From: JAKLQR01 sp963753165
Lineage (GTDB): Bacteria; Nitrospirota; Thermodesulfovibrionia; Thermodesulfovibrionales; SM23-35
DNA: 64,000 bases
NCBI GenBank assembly: GCA_963753165.1
Contig: CAVWBP010000017.1
Coordinates: 93,435 to 157,434 of the forward strand
Reading direction: 5' to 3'
Below, piece by piece: positions 44,690 to 54,597 of the stretch. A program made the translations under genes and the position numbers. The notes below the pieces were generated by a model, which saw only the letters and a list, made by a program, of their open reading frames with translations, was not told where the DNA came from and searched no databases. Numbering within the stretch: the first letter of the stretch is position 1; each line of letters begins with the position of its first letter.

Positions 44690-44757
44690 ATTTTCAAGCT
44701 TACCATTTTTATTCGGTATATATTCACTCTCAAGCCTTTCTGTTGATAAATGTTCTT

Positions 44758-45234
44758 TTATTTTTTTATCTGCTTCCCATGGGGTCTTTTCTTTTTTGGC
44801 AGTACAATAAAAATAACTCCTCCCATAAATGTCACGACACCAAATATTGCAAGGTACCTATAAGGGACTGCTATGTTTTCCCGCTTCGTTATCACCTTCT
44901 TCTTTTCCAGTTTCATCCCGAATTCGTTCCGGTACATTCTTCCTCTGTACCGTGCTTCATAGAATGCATCGATTGCATCGCTTTCAGGCAGGGCTGCAAT
45001 CTCCGGATGCATGGACAGATACTCCCGGAACTCACTGGAGATTCTCTCATCCCTGTCGGGAACAACCTCAACAACGCCTTCCCGGATTACGATTTCTCCC
45101 GTGACAAAATTTCGGATAAGGTTTCCGGGCAGGCTGTCCTGTCTGTCAAACTCTGAAGAAAGCGGCAATGCTACAAGGAGCATACCGATTCCAAGAAAGA
45201 ATAGAATCAATCCTGCTGCTCTTCTCTTGCTCAT
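44758..45234 (-). CDS. membrane protein with two flanking helices
   Basis: A hypothetical protein of 158 residues. One helix lies near the N-terminus (AAGLILFFLGIGMLLVALPL) and one near the C-terminus (YLAIFGVVTFMGGVIFIVL), with about 90 mostly charged residues between, likely periplasmic. The tail is KKKRPHGKQIKK. The start MSKRRAAG was chosen over an upstream ATG that adds 47 unrelated residues. Function is unknown. Confidence 0.65.
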   Translation of the reverse strand: MSKRRAAGLILFFLGIGMLLVALPLSSEFDRQDSLPGNLIRNFVTGEIVIREGVVEVVPDRDERISSEFREYLSMHPEIAALPESDAIDAFYEARYRGRMYRNEFGMKLEKKKVITKRENIAVPYRYLAIFGVVTFMGGVIFIVLPKKKRPHGKQIKK

Positions 45235-45489
45235 ATCGTTGAATTTTCTCACATTATACCTGAGCAATTCAATATATGCGGACCGCAGGCAGCCATAGGG
45301 GGGAAGTGGCATCAGGAAATATGAAAAAGTCCGGGACTGGGTTTCATCCTGTTCCGGTTGAGTCGGGCTATACATCCTTTGTGTAAATGGGATAGAATTT
45401 ATACTGAAGCGCGAAACAGAGAGCGGCTGATTTTAGAAAAACCAATCATTGTGAGTCGCCATACTCACTGAAAAAAAGAAAGGGTTGCC

Positions 45490-46443
45490 ATGGATCCATC
45501 AAAACCCGAACAATGTCAATTCAGAGAAACATCGACTGAGCAGTTTCGTGAAGCGATACCCGCCGTCGTAAACGACCTCGTGCAGTCCTGCAACACTGAA
45601 GCATGTTTTGATCATGTTGACACCGAACCCATCCCCTCACGTGACGCCATTATAGAAATTATTCATATGGCCCTCAGGATACTCTATCCCGGTTATTTCA
45701 CAAAAATCCGTGTTGACAGGACCAATCTTCACTACTATCTGGGACAGGAGGTGACTACGTTATTTGAGTCCCTTTCAGAACAGGCGACTCTTGCAATACG
45801 GCATGAATGCCTCAGGCACGACCTGCCATGCATTCACTGTGGAGAACGGGGGCAGGAGATCGCGGCTGATTTCATCCGGAACCTCACGAACCTGCGGAAA
45901 ATCCTCGCTACCGACGTCCGTGCGGCATTCGAAGGAGACCCGGCTGCAAAAGGATATGACGAGATCATATTCAGCTATCCCGGTCTCTTTGCAATCAATA
46001 TTTACCGCATTGCCCATGCTTTGTTCGGAATGAAGGTGTCGCTGGTCCCGCGCATAATGACGGAATATGCCCACAGCCTTACCGGCATCGACATTCATCC
46101 GGGAGCCCGGATCGGTGAAAGCTTCTTCATCGATCATGGAACAGGCGTAGTGATCGGTGAGACGACAGATATAGGGAGGCACGTCAGGATCTATCAGGGT
46201 GTCACGCTCGGAGCCCTTTCTCTGCCCAAGGAAAAAGTCGAAGAACTGCGATACCAGAAGCGTCATCCGACGATAGAGGACGAGGTGATTCTCTACTCGG
46301 GTGTCACGATACTCGGCGGTGAAACTGTGATAGGCGCGCGTTCGGTAATCGGCGGCAATGTCTGGATCACAGAGTCCGTGCCTCCTGACACCAGGGTGCT
46401 CACAAAGAAAGCTGAACTGATTTTCAGGGAGAAAGAGAAATGA
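45490..46443 (+). CDS. cysE: serine O-acetyltransferase
   Basis: Makes O-acetylserine from serine and acetyl-CoA. The 317-residue protein has an N-terminal helical domain of about 190 residues and a left-handed beta-helix C-terminus with hexapeptide turns (GIDIHPGARIGESFFIDHGT, GVVIGETTDIG, HPTIEDEVILYSGVTILGG). The catalytic His is in FIDHGTG. The N-terminal region is longer than in E. coli CysE (273 aa). It overlaps cysK by 4 nt. Confidence 0.93.
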   Translation: MDPSKPEQCQFRETSTEQFREAIPAVVNDLVQSCNTEACFDHVDTEPIPSRDAIIEIIHMALRILYPGYFTKIRVDRTNLHYYLGQEVTTLFESLSEQATLAIRHECLRHDLPCIHCGERGQEIAADFIRNLTNLRKILATDVRAAFEGDPAAKGYDEIIFSYPGLFAINIYRIAHALFGMKVSLVPRIMTEYAHSLTGIDIHPGARIGESFFIDHGTGVVIGETTDIGRHVRIYQGVTLGALSLPKEKVEELRYQKRHPTIEDEVILYSGVTILGGETVIGARSVIGGNVWITESVPPDTRVLTKKAELIFREKEK

Positions 46444-47381
46444 ACATGTCCCATGTCTGTTCCGATATTACCCATACCATCGGCGCCACTCCTCTGGTCC
46501 GGCTGCATGCACTGTCAGCAGGGCTTGATGCCACTCTTCTCGCAAAGCTCGAATTCATGAACCCTCTTGGCAGCGTGAAGGACAGGATCGGAAGTTCCAT
46601 GATTGCTGATGCAGAGGCCAGAGGGCTCATCCATAAGGACACTCTTATAGTCGAACCGACGAGCGGCAACACCGGCATTGCGCTTGCCTTTGTCTGTGCG
46701 GTCAAGGGATATCGTCTCATGCTTACCATGCCTGAAACCATGAGCATGGAGAGGAAAAAACTCCTGAAACACCTCGGCGCTGAACTGGTTTTGACCCCAG
46801 GTTCAGAGGGAATGAAGGGCGCAATCGCAAAAGCTCGGGAAATACTTGCCCAGACCCCTCACGCATTCATGCCGGACCAGTTCAGTAATCCCGCAAACCC
46901 TGAAATCCACCGCAAAACTACGGCAGAAGAAATATGGAACGACACCGGAGGAAATGCCGATATTCTTGTAGCCGGAGTCGGCACAGGCGGAACAATAACC
47001 GGAATCTCTGAAGTAATAAAAGCACGGAAATCATCATTCAGAACAATTGCGGTAGAGCCTGCCGCGTCGCCTGTCCTCTCCGGAGGAAAGCCCGGCCCTC
47101 ATAAAATTCAGGGGATCGGCGCGGGGTTTATCCCGAAAGTGCTGAATACCGGCATTATCGACGAAGTGGTGACGGTACCGAACGAAAGGGCATTTGAAAC
47201 GGCACGGTCCGCTGCAAAAAAAGAAGGAATTCTCTGCGGGATATCTTCCGGAGCTGCGCTTTGGGCGGCCCTTGAAATTGCGAGACGACCTGAGAGCAGG
47301 GGAAAGCAGATTGTCGTGGTCCTTCCGAGCACAGGCGAGCGTTATGTAAGCACTGAACTGTTCGAGGGAGAGAAGGGATAA
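46440..47381 (+). CDS. cysK: O-acetylserine sulfhydrylase (cysteine synthase)
   Basis: Uses PLP to replace the acetyl group of O-acetylserine with sulfide. The PLP Lys is in PLGSVKDRIG (about 44), the substrate loop in PTSGNTGIAL, and the phosphate cleft in GVGTGGTITG. The 313-residue length is normal. The start overlaps the cysE stop, so the two enzymes of cysteine synthesis are coupled. The stop is 3 nt from the convergent trkH. Confidence 0.95.
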   Translation: MNMSHVCSDITHTIGATPLVRLHALSAGLDATLLAKLEFMNPLGSVKDRIGSSMIADAEARGLIHKDTLIVEPTSGNTGIALAFVCAVKGYRLMLTMPETMSMERKKLLKHLGAELVLTPGSEGMKGAIAKAREILAQTPHAFMPDQFSNPANPEIHRKTTAEEIWNDTGGNADILVAGVGTGGTITGISEVIKARKSSFRTIAVEPAASPVLSGGKPGPHKIQGIGAGFIPKVLNTGIIDEVVTVPNERAFETARSAAKKEGILCGISSGAALWAALEIARRPESRGKQIVVVLPSTGERYVSTELFEGEKG

Positions 47382-47384
47382 GGG

Positions 47385-48833
47385 TTATTTCTTCCAGAAA
47401 TGGGGCACGAACAATATGAGCACGGTATACACCTCAAGCCTCCCGGTGAGCATACAAAACACAAGTATCCATTTCCCCGCATCGGGAATATGCGCATAAT
47501 TCTCTGCGGGACCTGCAGAGCCCAGTGCAGGGCCGACATTGCACATTGCAGATATGACCGTGGTTGAAGCAGTGACAATATCCATGCCGGTTGCTGCGAC
47601 TCCGATTGTTGCGACCGCACAGACTCCGAGGAACAGAAAGACCATCCCCCAGATGCTTCCCAGAATTTCTTTGTCGAGGAATTTGTTGTCGAGCTTCACC
47701 GTAGTTATTGCCCTCGGATGAATCAGCTGATACATTTCCCTGTACCCTTGTTTGATCATGAGAAGAATCCGCACCTGCTTAATCCCTCCGCCAGTCGAAC
47801 CGATCATCCCCCCGAAAAACATTAAGAGTATAAGCAATACCTGCGCAAGGGGGGCCCATATTTCATAGTCTGCTGTTGCATACCCTGTTGTGGTCATTAT
47901 GGAAATAACCTGAAAGAGCGAGAAACGGAAAGAATCGATAATCGAATCATAAGAAGATCTCCATATCGTTACCGTTACTACAGCGGTTGCGATGAAAGTC
48001 ACCGCGGCATAGAACCTGAATTCTCCGTTGTTCCACAATTTCGCGTATTTTCCCTTAAAGAAATAAAAGTATAACGAGTAATTGATGCCTGCGAGCAACA
48101 TAAACGCGCTTGTGATGTATTCTATGGAGGGACTCTGGTAAGCGCCAATACTCGCATTTTTCGTCGAAAACCCTCCTGTCGCCATTGTGGTGAACGCATG
48201 ACACAGCGCGTCGCATACGTTCATTCCCGCGAGATAGAGAAGCGCTGCATTGGTTGCGGTGAGGGAGAGATAAATAATCCAGAGAGCCTTTGCGGTATCG
48301 ATAATACGGGGCCTCAGTTTATCTATACTAATCTCGGGAACTTCTGCCTTAAAAAGCTGCATTCCCCCTGTTCCGAGGAAAGGGAGGATGGCAAGCGCGA
48401 AGACTATAATGCCCATGCCTCCGATCCATTGCGTCATGCTTCTCCAGAAGAGAATCCCCGGCGAGACCGTCTCTATGTCTTTCAACACCGATGCCCCCGT
48501 AGTAGTAAATCCGGACATCGACTCAAAATATGCGTTGGTGAAAGAATGAAAGGTTCCGGAAAAAAGAAAAGGCAGGGCGCCGAACAGAGACATAACCAGC
48601 CAGGTGAGCGTAACGATAAGAAAGGCATCCCTGTGCCTGATGTCTTCTTTTTTGTTTCTTTTGGTAAAAAGAAAAAGGGAGATTCCTGCGCCGAATGTTA
48701 TCGCGCATGACTGCACAAGGGGAATCAGATCCTTTGTGTTGTTGAAATACGAGACGATGACCGGGGCTATCATGAAACAGGAAAGGAAGAGGAGGACGAT
48801 TCCGTTGAAGTTCAGTATTACCCTGATGTTCAT
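47385..48833 (-). CDS. trkH: Trk-type potassium uptake protein TrkH
   Basis: The ion-conducting subunit of a Trk/Ktr K+ transporter. The 482-residue protein shows the four pore-loop signatures: FTTTGASVL, MATGGFSTK, TTTGYATAD and AMCNVGPALG, plus QWIGGMGIIVFALAILPFLG. Around ten or more membrane helices are evident. It lies 16 bp downstream of trkA, forming a trkA-trkH operon. Confidence 0.94.
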   Translation of the reverse strand: MNIRVILNFNGIVLLFLSCFMIAPVIVSYFNNTKDLIPLVQSCAITFGAGISLFLFTKRNKKEDIRHRDAFLIVTLTWLVMSLFGALPFLFSGTFHSFTNAYFESMSGFTTTGASVLKDIETVSPGILFWRSMTQWIGGMGIIVFALAILPFLGTGGMQLFKAEVPEISIDKLRPRIIDTAKALWIIYLSLTATNAALLYLAGMNVCDALCHAFTTMATGGFSTKNASIGAYQSPSIEYITSAFMLLAGINYSLYFYFFKGKYAKLWNNGEFRFYAAVTFIATAVVTVTIWRSSYDSIIDSFRFSLFQVISIMTTTGYATADYEIWAPLAQVLLILLMFFGGMIGSTGGGIKQVRILLMIKQGYREMYQLIHPRAITTVKLDNKFLDKEILGSIWGMVFLFLGVCAVATIGVAATGMDIVTASTTVISAMCNVGPALGSAGPAENYAHIPDAGKWILVFCMLTGRLEVYTVLILFVPHFWKK

Positions 48834-48849
48834 TCTGATAGCACAGGTC

Positions 48850-50181
48850 TCACGCGAGTATCTTTTCGACTTCCTTGATCGATTCCCTCAGGGTGAATAT
48901 GATCAGCTTATCATCTTCCATAATGGTATCCGCACCTGAAGGTATGGTCACCTTTTCACCCCGAATAATAGCTCCTACGATAGATGCCTTAGGCTGTGCT
49001 TTCTCGAGTGTCTTGCCTGCCAGAGGCGAGGTCTTGAGAATCCTTCCCTCGATAATCTCCGCCTTGGCGTCAGCGATAGCCGTCAGGGACAGGATGTCCC
49101 CTCTCCGGACATAGCGGAGAATGGTTCCGGCGGTAATAAGCCTGGGGCTCAGAACAGACTGAAGGCCAAGGCCATGCGCGAGATAAATGTAGTCGGTTTT
49201 ATTGACTAATGCGACAGTCTTTTTTGCGCCAAGTTTTTTTGCGAGCAGAGAGACCATGATATTCAGTTCGTCGTTGTTTGATACCGCAACAAAGGCATCC
49301 ATATCTCCGATATTTTCTTCCGTCAGCACTTTTTGTTCTGTGCCGTCGGCATGAAGGATAAGGGAGCGCCTGAGGTTCTTGCTGAGAAATTTGCACCGTT
49401 CCTCATTCTTTTCTATGATCTTCACATCCGCTTTGTCCTCTATCTGTGAGGCGATATAGTGTCCCGTTTTCCCTCCGCCCAGTATCATAATCTTTTTCAC
49501 CGGTTTCATCGTAATGCCAAGCAGCGCAATCGTGTCCTGCAACTCATCAGGCTTCACAGGGACATAGATGATATCCCCTTTCTTAATGACGTCATCGCCG
49601 GCAGGGATAATCGTTTTTCCGTCCCTCACTATAAGACCGATAAGGAACTTCTTTCCCGCGGAAGCCCCGAATTGTTTCAATGTTTTCCCTATCAGCGGTG
49701 AAGTTTCGGGAAGTTTGAATCCTATCACTTTTACAAGTCCGCCCTCAAAATCCTGGATATCCGTTGCGAAGGGCGCTTCGATGATTCTCGCCACTGCATG
49801 TGCGATTTCGAGTTCAGGATTGATGGCAGGGTCAATATCAAGATTCATGAGGAGACGTTCATTATGGAAATATTCCGGATTGCGTATACGGGCAATCTTC
49901 CTCGGGATACCGAACATCGCCTTGGCAAGGAGACATGCGATCATATTGGTTTCGTCCTGGTCAGTCACTGCAAGGAGTATGTCTGCCCTGTCAGCCTCCG
50001 CTTCACGGAGCGATGAAGGCGAACCTCCTTCTCCCTCTACGACCGCAACGTCCATCTCCTCGGCCATCCGTCTTATTTTATTTCTGTCCCTGTCGATCAC
50101 TACTACATCAAGCGATTCGAGGGACAAAAACTTTGCTATCTGATACCCAACTTCACCGGCGCCTACTATTATTACTCTCAT
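48850..50181 (-). CDS. trkA: Trk system NAD-binding regulator TrkA
   Basis: The cytosolic gating subunit of the Trk K+ transporter. The 443 residues are a tandem duplication: two Rossmann RCK-N domains (IIVGAGEVGYQIAKFL and IMILGGGKTGHYIASQI), each followed by an RCK-C domain (ETSPLIGKTL and KTSPLAGKTL). NAD(H) or ATP binding controls K+ flux through TrkH. There is no ribosome site near the ATG. Confidence 0.94.
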   Translation of the reverse strand: MRVIIVGAGEVGYQIAKFLSLESLDVVVIDRDRNKIRRMAEEMDVAVVEGEGGSPSSLREAEADRADILLAVTDQDETNMIACLLAKAMFGIPRKIARIRNPEYFHNERLLMNLDIDPAINPELEIAHAVARIIEAPFATDIQDFEGGLVKVIGFKLPETSPLIGKTLKQFGASAGKKFLIGLIVRDGKTIIPAGDDVIKKGDIIYVPVKPDELQDTIALLGITMKPVKKIMILGGGKTGHYIASQIEDKADVKIIEKNEERCKFLSKNLRRSLILHADGTEQKVLTEENIGDMDAFVAVSNNDELNIMVSLLAKKLGAKKTVALVNKTDYIYLAHGLGLQSVLSPRLITAGTILRYVRRGDILSLTAIADAKAEIIEGRILKTSPLAGKTLEKAQPKASIVGAIIRGEKVTIPSGADTIMEDDKLIIFTLRESIKEVEKILA

Positions 50182-50437
50182 AGCACTTTATATTACATCA
50201 AGAATGCGATTATTTGTATACTCCCCGCTGAATGGTTGCGCGGGATGTGGCTGGCTCTATAAGGTATCGGGGTTCTCCGGGGTGGAAATCCTCATGAAGA
50301 ACGGAAAAAATATCGCATCGGAACCGATGAACCTGAAAATCGGGAGAGAGCAATAAGATATTCTCTCCCCCTGCACTGAAAGAAGGAGTAATCTAAGAAA
50401 CTATGAACTCCATTGCATCTTGGTACCGTCTCAGTTT

Positions 50438-50908
50438 TTACCCTTCGAGCACTGCAAACACTTTTTCCCTGTCATGGAGATCACGGTGAACGAGGTGATA
50501 AATTTCTTCGTGTTCTCTTGATAAAACCATGAGATCGGATTCATTCCCTGAGAAATTCATTTCCTCTGAAAGAGGGGTCTGATATGATCTTATGAATTCA
50601 ATAAGTTCCGCCAGATCGCCCTTCGGATCATCTCTGAACTGTAACCCTATGCTGTAGATTGGGATAATATCACCATTTGGCCTGTTCTTCGATTGACAAA
50701 GCCTACACCACATCACAGTGCCTTTTACAGGCACGACTTTGCCATGCATCCTGATTTTTATCGTATACTCTTTGTCGATTTTCAATCCCTTGTCGGCAGT
50801 AAGTGAGATACCGCCCAGGCTGATATTGCGGATACTGGTATCCTCTGAAAAGAGGAGTTCTGCAGTAATTTCAGGCATATCGACAGCGAATCTTTCATGC
50901 TTCCTCAT
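50438..50908 (-). CDS. PilZ-domain c-di-GMP-binding protein
   Basis: A 156-residue PilZ protein. The c-di-GMP arm RxxxR is at the start (MRKHERFAVDM) and the NISLGGISL turn is about 25 residues on. A strand VKGTVMWCRLC and SIGLQFRDD complete the barrel. The last 45 residues are an added helical segment (SREHEEIYHLVHRDLHDREK). It lies downstream of a GGDEF gene on the same strand, so synthesis and sensing of c-di-GMP may be linked. Confidence 0.87.
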   Translation of the reverse strand: MRKHERFAVDMPEITAELLFSEDTSIRNISLGGISLTADKGLKIDKEYTIKIRMHGKVVPVKGTVMWCRLCQSKNRPNGDIIPIYSIGLQFRDDPKGDLAELIEFIRSYQTPLSEEMNFSGNESDLMVLSREHEEIYHLVHRDLHDREKVFAVLEG

Positions 50909-50941
50909 GGTTACTTTGCTCTCCTTTCAATCACTCCGGTA

Positions 50942-52207
50942 TTACAGGGTTGTTCTTTGATCAGCTATTGCGGAAACTGTATATTCTTCTGCTGTTATCT
51001 CTTCAGAAAAATGATACGGTTTGTACACATGTGTTTGATTTCTTCCTTCTGCTTTTGCTTCATAAAGAGCAGCATCAGCAAGCTGGATGACCTTGACAAT
51101 CGAATCGCCGTCTGCGGGGAAGCTCGCGACGCCTCCGCTTATGGAGACACATCCGAGAGGCTGTTTTTCCCTGTAAGGGAAATTATGCTGTGATATCTTT
51201 TCCCTTACACGCTCTGCATAAACAAGGGTATCATCTTTCGATATCCCGGGGAGCATGACAATAAATTCCTCGCCGCCATAGCGGGCAAACACTGCGCTCT
51301 TTCTTGTGATTCCGCTCACCAGGCGGGTAAGATCTATAAGGAGTCTGTCGCCTGCGTCATGGCCATTCGTGTCGTTATAGTTCTTGAAATGGTCGATATC
51401 AAAGAAATAAATTGAAATAAGTGTGTGGTCCCGTATCGCCTTCTCCACGAATGTCTGTGACATCTGGAGGAAATAATTCCGGTTACTGATCCCTGTGAGC
51501 GGGTCTGTATTGGCCCTGTGCTTTGCTTCGCCGAGCATCGTCTGGTTGATGAGCGCAACCGCAGCGATGTCTGCTATCATTTTCATGAGATTTGATTCGT
51601 TTCCTGCAAGTTTCCTTGTTTTGCCTATACCGATCACTCCAAGAAGCCGCTCCCTGAAAATGATCGGCACCGCCATCCAGATTTCCGATTCAGACTGAGA
51701 GGTGCCTTGGTCGTCTGCATTCGACTTATGCATCTTTCCGTTAATCCTTACAATCCTGTCTTTTCCCGCCAAACCTATGACCCCTTCTCCCAGGGCAATG
51801 GAATGCCCTTCATAGTTCAGGCCTTGGCCTTTAGATATCATTTTGAAAGTGTTGTTCGACAAATTGTACAGATAAAGCTCAACAAGATCAGTCGGAATGA
51901 TATCTTTTACCAGCTCTATTACCGATGAGATAATCTCTTCTGCCTTCATTGTTGAGTTCAAACGCTGGATAACGGTCGGGACTTTAAACATAAACGTCAG
52001 GTATTGCGAATTCAGCTCATTCAAATTATCAATTTTTAGATGAAGATCTTTTATTTCCTGGTCTCGTGTAAGGATTTCACGGAAGTAGAATTCTTCCTGG
52101 TTCTTTTCCTGACCCTCCTGGACCCCCGAGCGCCGGGATGTCTTATACACTACAAAGACAATGAATGTTACCAGCAAAAACGATATGCCCATGAAAATGT
52201 AATCCAT
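50942..52207 (-). CDS. membrane-anchored GAF-GGDEF diguanylate cyclase
   Basis: A 421-residue protein with one N-terminal helix (IFMGISFLLVTFIVFVVY), a short coiled coil, a GAF domain (about 75-220; GEGVIGLAGKDRIVRI) and a GGDEF domain with RYGGEEF. The usual inhibitory site is changed to RKSA (RxxA), so product feedback is probably lost. It is followed, 33 bp away, by a PilZ gene. Confidence 0.88.
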   Translation of the reverse strand: MDYIFMGISFLLVTFIVFVVYKTSRRSGVQEGQEKNQEEFYFREILTRDQEIKDLHLKIDNLNELNSQYLTFMFKVPTVIQRLNSTMKAEEIISSVIELVKDIIPTDLVELYLYNLSNNTFKMISKGQGLNYEGHSIALGEGVIGLAGKDRIVRINGKMHKSNADDQGTSQSESEIWMAVPIIFRERLLGVIGIGKTRKLAGNESNLMKMIADIAAVALINQTMLGEAKHRANTDPLTGISNRNYFLQMSQTFVEKAIRDHTLISIYFFDIDHFKNYNDTNGHDAGDRLLIDLTRLVSGITRKSAVFARYGGEEFIVMLPGISKDDTLVYAERVREKISQHNFPYREKQPLGCVSISGGVASFPADGDSIVKVIQLADAALYEAKAEGRNQTHVYKPYHFSEEITAEEYTVSAIADQRTTL

Positions 52208-52594
52208 TTTTATTAATCCTTTTATGTGAGTTCGTGCTGAGGTTAAAAAACTCTTCTATTTTGATTAAAGTCTAACATTGAAACATCAGAAAGCGTACCC
52301 TCCCCAGGTAGGGGATAAGAAAATATTATATATATATCAATATGATAGGTTGCATTACTCTCTGGGTAGTTATAAATATCGCTATTTAGTCAATTTACGA
52401 GAGCAATGCACATCTCATATTATTAACCCGTCAAGCAAGTATGTCGACTTGATCAGGTTTGTCATTCCACGACTTGATCGGGGAATCCAGTCTTTCAATA
52501 GTTCTGGATTATCGGTCAAGCCGGACAATGACGTATTTGATGTATTTGGATGACTGGTTGGAATAGGCACTGGAAGCGTAGCGCAGTACTTAGG
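52208..52594. other. intergenic region with a palindromic repeat
   Basis: 387 bp without a credible gene. The left part is AT-rich with a short TA run (52325-52345); the right part contains the palindromic element listed at 52461-52532. It separates a divergent-looking signalling gene from the TPR gene. Confidence 0.5.
52461..52532. repeat. palindromic REP-like element
   Basis: The arms gtcattccacgacttgatcg...aatccag and ctggatt...gtcaagccggacaatgac are imperfect reverse complements around a 13-nt loop. Its outer gtcatt/aatgac ends match the other repeats in the window, though the body differs. It could form a long hairpin. Confidence 0.75.
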
Positions 52595-54019
52595 TCAGCT
52601 TACTACTTTTTCAAAATCTTCGTCTTCCAGGAGGTTCCTGAAGTCTTCGTCTTCTTTGGCGGTTTCCCTGCAGGGAGGATTAATCATTATGGCTTTTGAA
52701 AGGTCGGCCAGGGCGTTTTTCTTGTCACCCTGCAAGGAATACAGGCAGGCCTTGTTATACCATGCATCGGCAAAATCCGGTTTCAGGTCAAGCGTCTTCT
52801 CATATGCTATGAGCGCTTCCTCATACCTGCCGAGTCTTCCGAGAGCTATGCCCTTGTTGTACCACGCATCAGCAGAGCCGGGCTTCATCCTGATTGCTTT
52901 TTCGTATGCCTTGAGCGCCTTCTCATGGAGACCGAGCTGTATGAGGGTAACCCCTTTATTGTACCAGGTATCCGGTGAGTCGGGATCCAGCTCGATTGCA
53001 TTTTCATATGCCTTGAGGGCTTCTTCATGCCGTCCGAGATGTGCGAGCACAACACCGGTGCTGTGCCAGGTGCGTGCAGCATGCGGGCTTAGTTCCAGCG
53101 CCTTTCCAAAGGCAGCAAGCGCTTCTTCATAGCGGTCGATCCGGCCGAGTGCTGTCCCTTTGCTATACCATGCCCTCGCACTATGCGGGTCCAGATCCAG
53201 AGCCTTTTCCAAGTCTTTCAGCGCCTCTTCATAGTGTCCCTGCTGAATAAATACAACGCCCAGATTGTATAACGCAAGCGCTCCGGAAGGGTTTTCCTTC
53301 AGGGCTTTTTCGTAATAGTCTTTTGCCATAAGATACTCGCCCTCTTCATACTGGGCATTGCCGAGGCTGATATATATCGATTCCTCCCCCGCCCGCGCAT
53401 TGAAATGCTTTTCCATGTCGTGCATCCTGTGGGCAAGGAGTGTCAGAATACCCTTCTCAAAGAATCCCATCCTCTTTTCTTTTCCCTCGCCTGCCTGAAG
53501 ATCAATCGGTCCGGGAGTCAGTCTGGTTTTTTTCACAATGTCTGCAACAATAATCCTGATCTCTTCCAGTGTTAAATTGAGCTGCCTGAATTGCTCAAGT
53601 TTCTCGAGGAGAGCAATTTGGGGGAAAAGCATATGGATGCTGTCAAGCAATTTTTCATCTTTTTTTGTATCCCTGCTTGTGGACTGTTCTGTCTGTGCTA
53701 CGGTCTTCTCTGTGAATGTTTTCTCAAGAATACTTAGCTGTTCGTGCATCTGCCTGGTCATCTGTGCTGTTTTTTCGTGAATTTCTTTCTCCAGACTTCC
53801 CGTCCTCTGCCTGAGAGCTTCCATTTCCCTTTTCAATTCTTCAATCCGTTCCTGCGCGTCCCTCTTTTCCTGTGAAGGCATTTCTCTCGCGGATTTTTCT
53901 TTCACTGCAGATCTACTTTTAGAGCGGTATATACCAAAAAATGCGAGAATAACCAATATTCCTGCAAGGGCGATGAGCCCTGCCCACCAGTATTCCTGAA
54001 TTAGTGCCGTATCAATCAT
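52595..54019 (-). CDS. membrane-anchored protein with seven tandem TPRs
   Basis: A 474-residue protein. One N-terminal helix (AGLIALAGILVILAFFGIY) is followed by a charged coiled coil (about 45-120), then a linker and seven near-identical 34-residue TPR units from about 210 to 450 (for example AWYNKGIALGRLGRYEEALI). The TPR DNA has a clear 102-bp period at about 52730-53390. It probably scaffolds a complex at the inner membrane; the partner is unknown. Confidence 0.85.
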   Translation of the reverse strand: MIDTALIQEYWWAGLIALAGILVILAFFGIYRSKSRSAVKEKSAREMPSQEKRDAQERIEELKREMEALRQRTGSLEKEIHEKTAQMTRQMHEQLSILEKTFTEKTVAQTEQSTSRDTKKDEKLLDSIHMLFPQIALLEKLEQFRQLNLTLEEIRIIVADIVKKTRLTPGPIDLQAGEGKEKRMGFFEKGILTLLAHRMHDMEKHFNARAGEESIYISLGNAQYEEGEYLMAKDYYEKALKENPSGALALYNLGVVFIQQGHYEEALKDLEKALDLDPHSARAWYSKGTALGRIDRYEEALAAFGKALELSPHAARTWHSTGVVLAHLGRHEEALKAYENAIELDPDSPDTWYNKGVTLIQLGLHEKALKAYEKAIRMKPGSADAWYNKGIALGRLGRYEEALIAYEKTLDLKPDFADAWYNKACLYSLQGDKKNALADLSKAIMINPPCRETAKEDEDFRNLLEDEDFEKVVS

Positions 54020-54192
54020 TTTTGCAAGCGATTCATACTACAGAATTTCCTTCGTTTGTAATCTACACACTTTTGTCCGGCATGTCAATCTCAGGACTAC
54101 CTTATGGTTGATTGAACGAGGAACTTATTTTTCCCTCGAAACAATAAAAAAGATTTTCTTCATTAGTAAGTTGCAGGGTTATTCATCTACAG

Positions 54193-54597
54193 CTATTCTA
54201 TCTCTACCCTGTATCCGGACATCCCCTTTATCGAAAGGATCTTTTCTTTCAGTCCTCTCTCTTCAAACCTTCCATATGCCATGGAGTTGTCATAGAGGCG
54301 GATGACCTTCTCTTCCCTGTCCATATCGAACTTGCCGCCGCCGAGGATAACCCAGGCAGGGTCGTCGATATCAAACCGCTTCGCCTGTCCGTCGTAAATC
54401 CCGGCTATTCCTTTCTCCTCACAGTATGTTTTCACAATATCAGCATGGTATTTCGAAAACTCCTTTGGAGAAAAGAGAATATATTCAATTCCTTTATGCC
54501 TCATCTGGACAAATTTACCGTATATTTTTATCGGCCTCTGAGTCTTTGCGGTCTGCGTATAGTATACGTCTGAATAATCTATGATCGTGAACTTCAT
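54193..54597 (-). CDS. Janus/Ocnus (PHPT1)-like protein
   Basis: A 134-residue protein that resembles eukaryotic 14-kDa phosphohistidine phosphatase PHPT1 and Janus/Ocnus proteins. Shared blocks are SKYHADIVK (the His of YHADI is the PHPT1 catalytic position), the LGGGKF turn, SMAYGR and a GYRVEIE-like end. Known PHPT1 removes phosphate from phosphohistidine; that activity here is inference. It stands between a TPR gene and a large PAS-GGDEF-EAL protein. No SD is visible. Confidence 0.65.
   Translation of the reverse strand: MKFTIIDYSDVYYTQTAKTQRPIKIYGKFVQMRHKGIEYILFSPKEFSKYHADIVKTYCEEKGIAGIYDGQAKRFDIDDPAWVILGGGKFDMDREEKVIRLYDNSMAYGRFEERGLKEKILSIKGMSGYRVEIE

Noticed and set aside
50204..50356. 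50-codon plus-strand frame (MRLFVYSPLNGCAGCGW...)
   Set aside because: No ribosome site, no family match, and it overlaps the presumed trkA promoter region. The two close Cys residues are not enough support.
52730..53390. Tandem repeat with 102-bp period as a DNA repeat element
   Set aside because: It is explained by coding of seven 34-residue TPR units.
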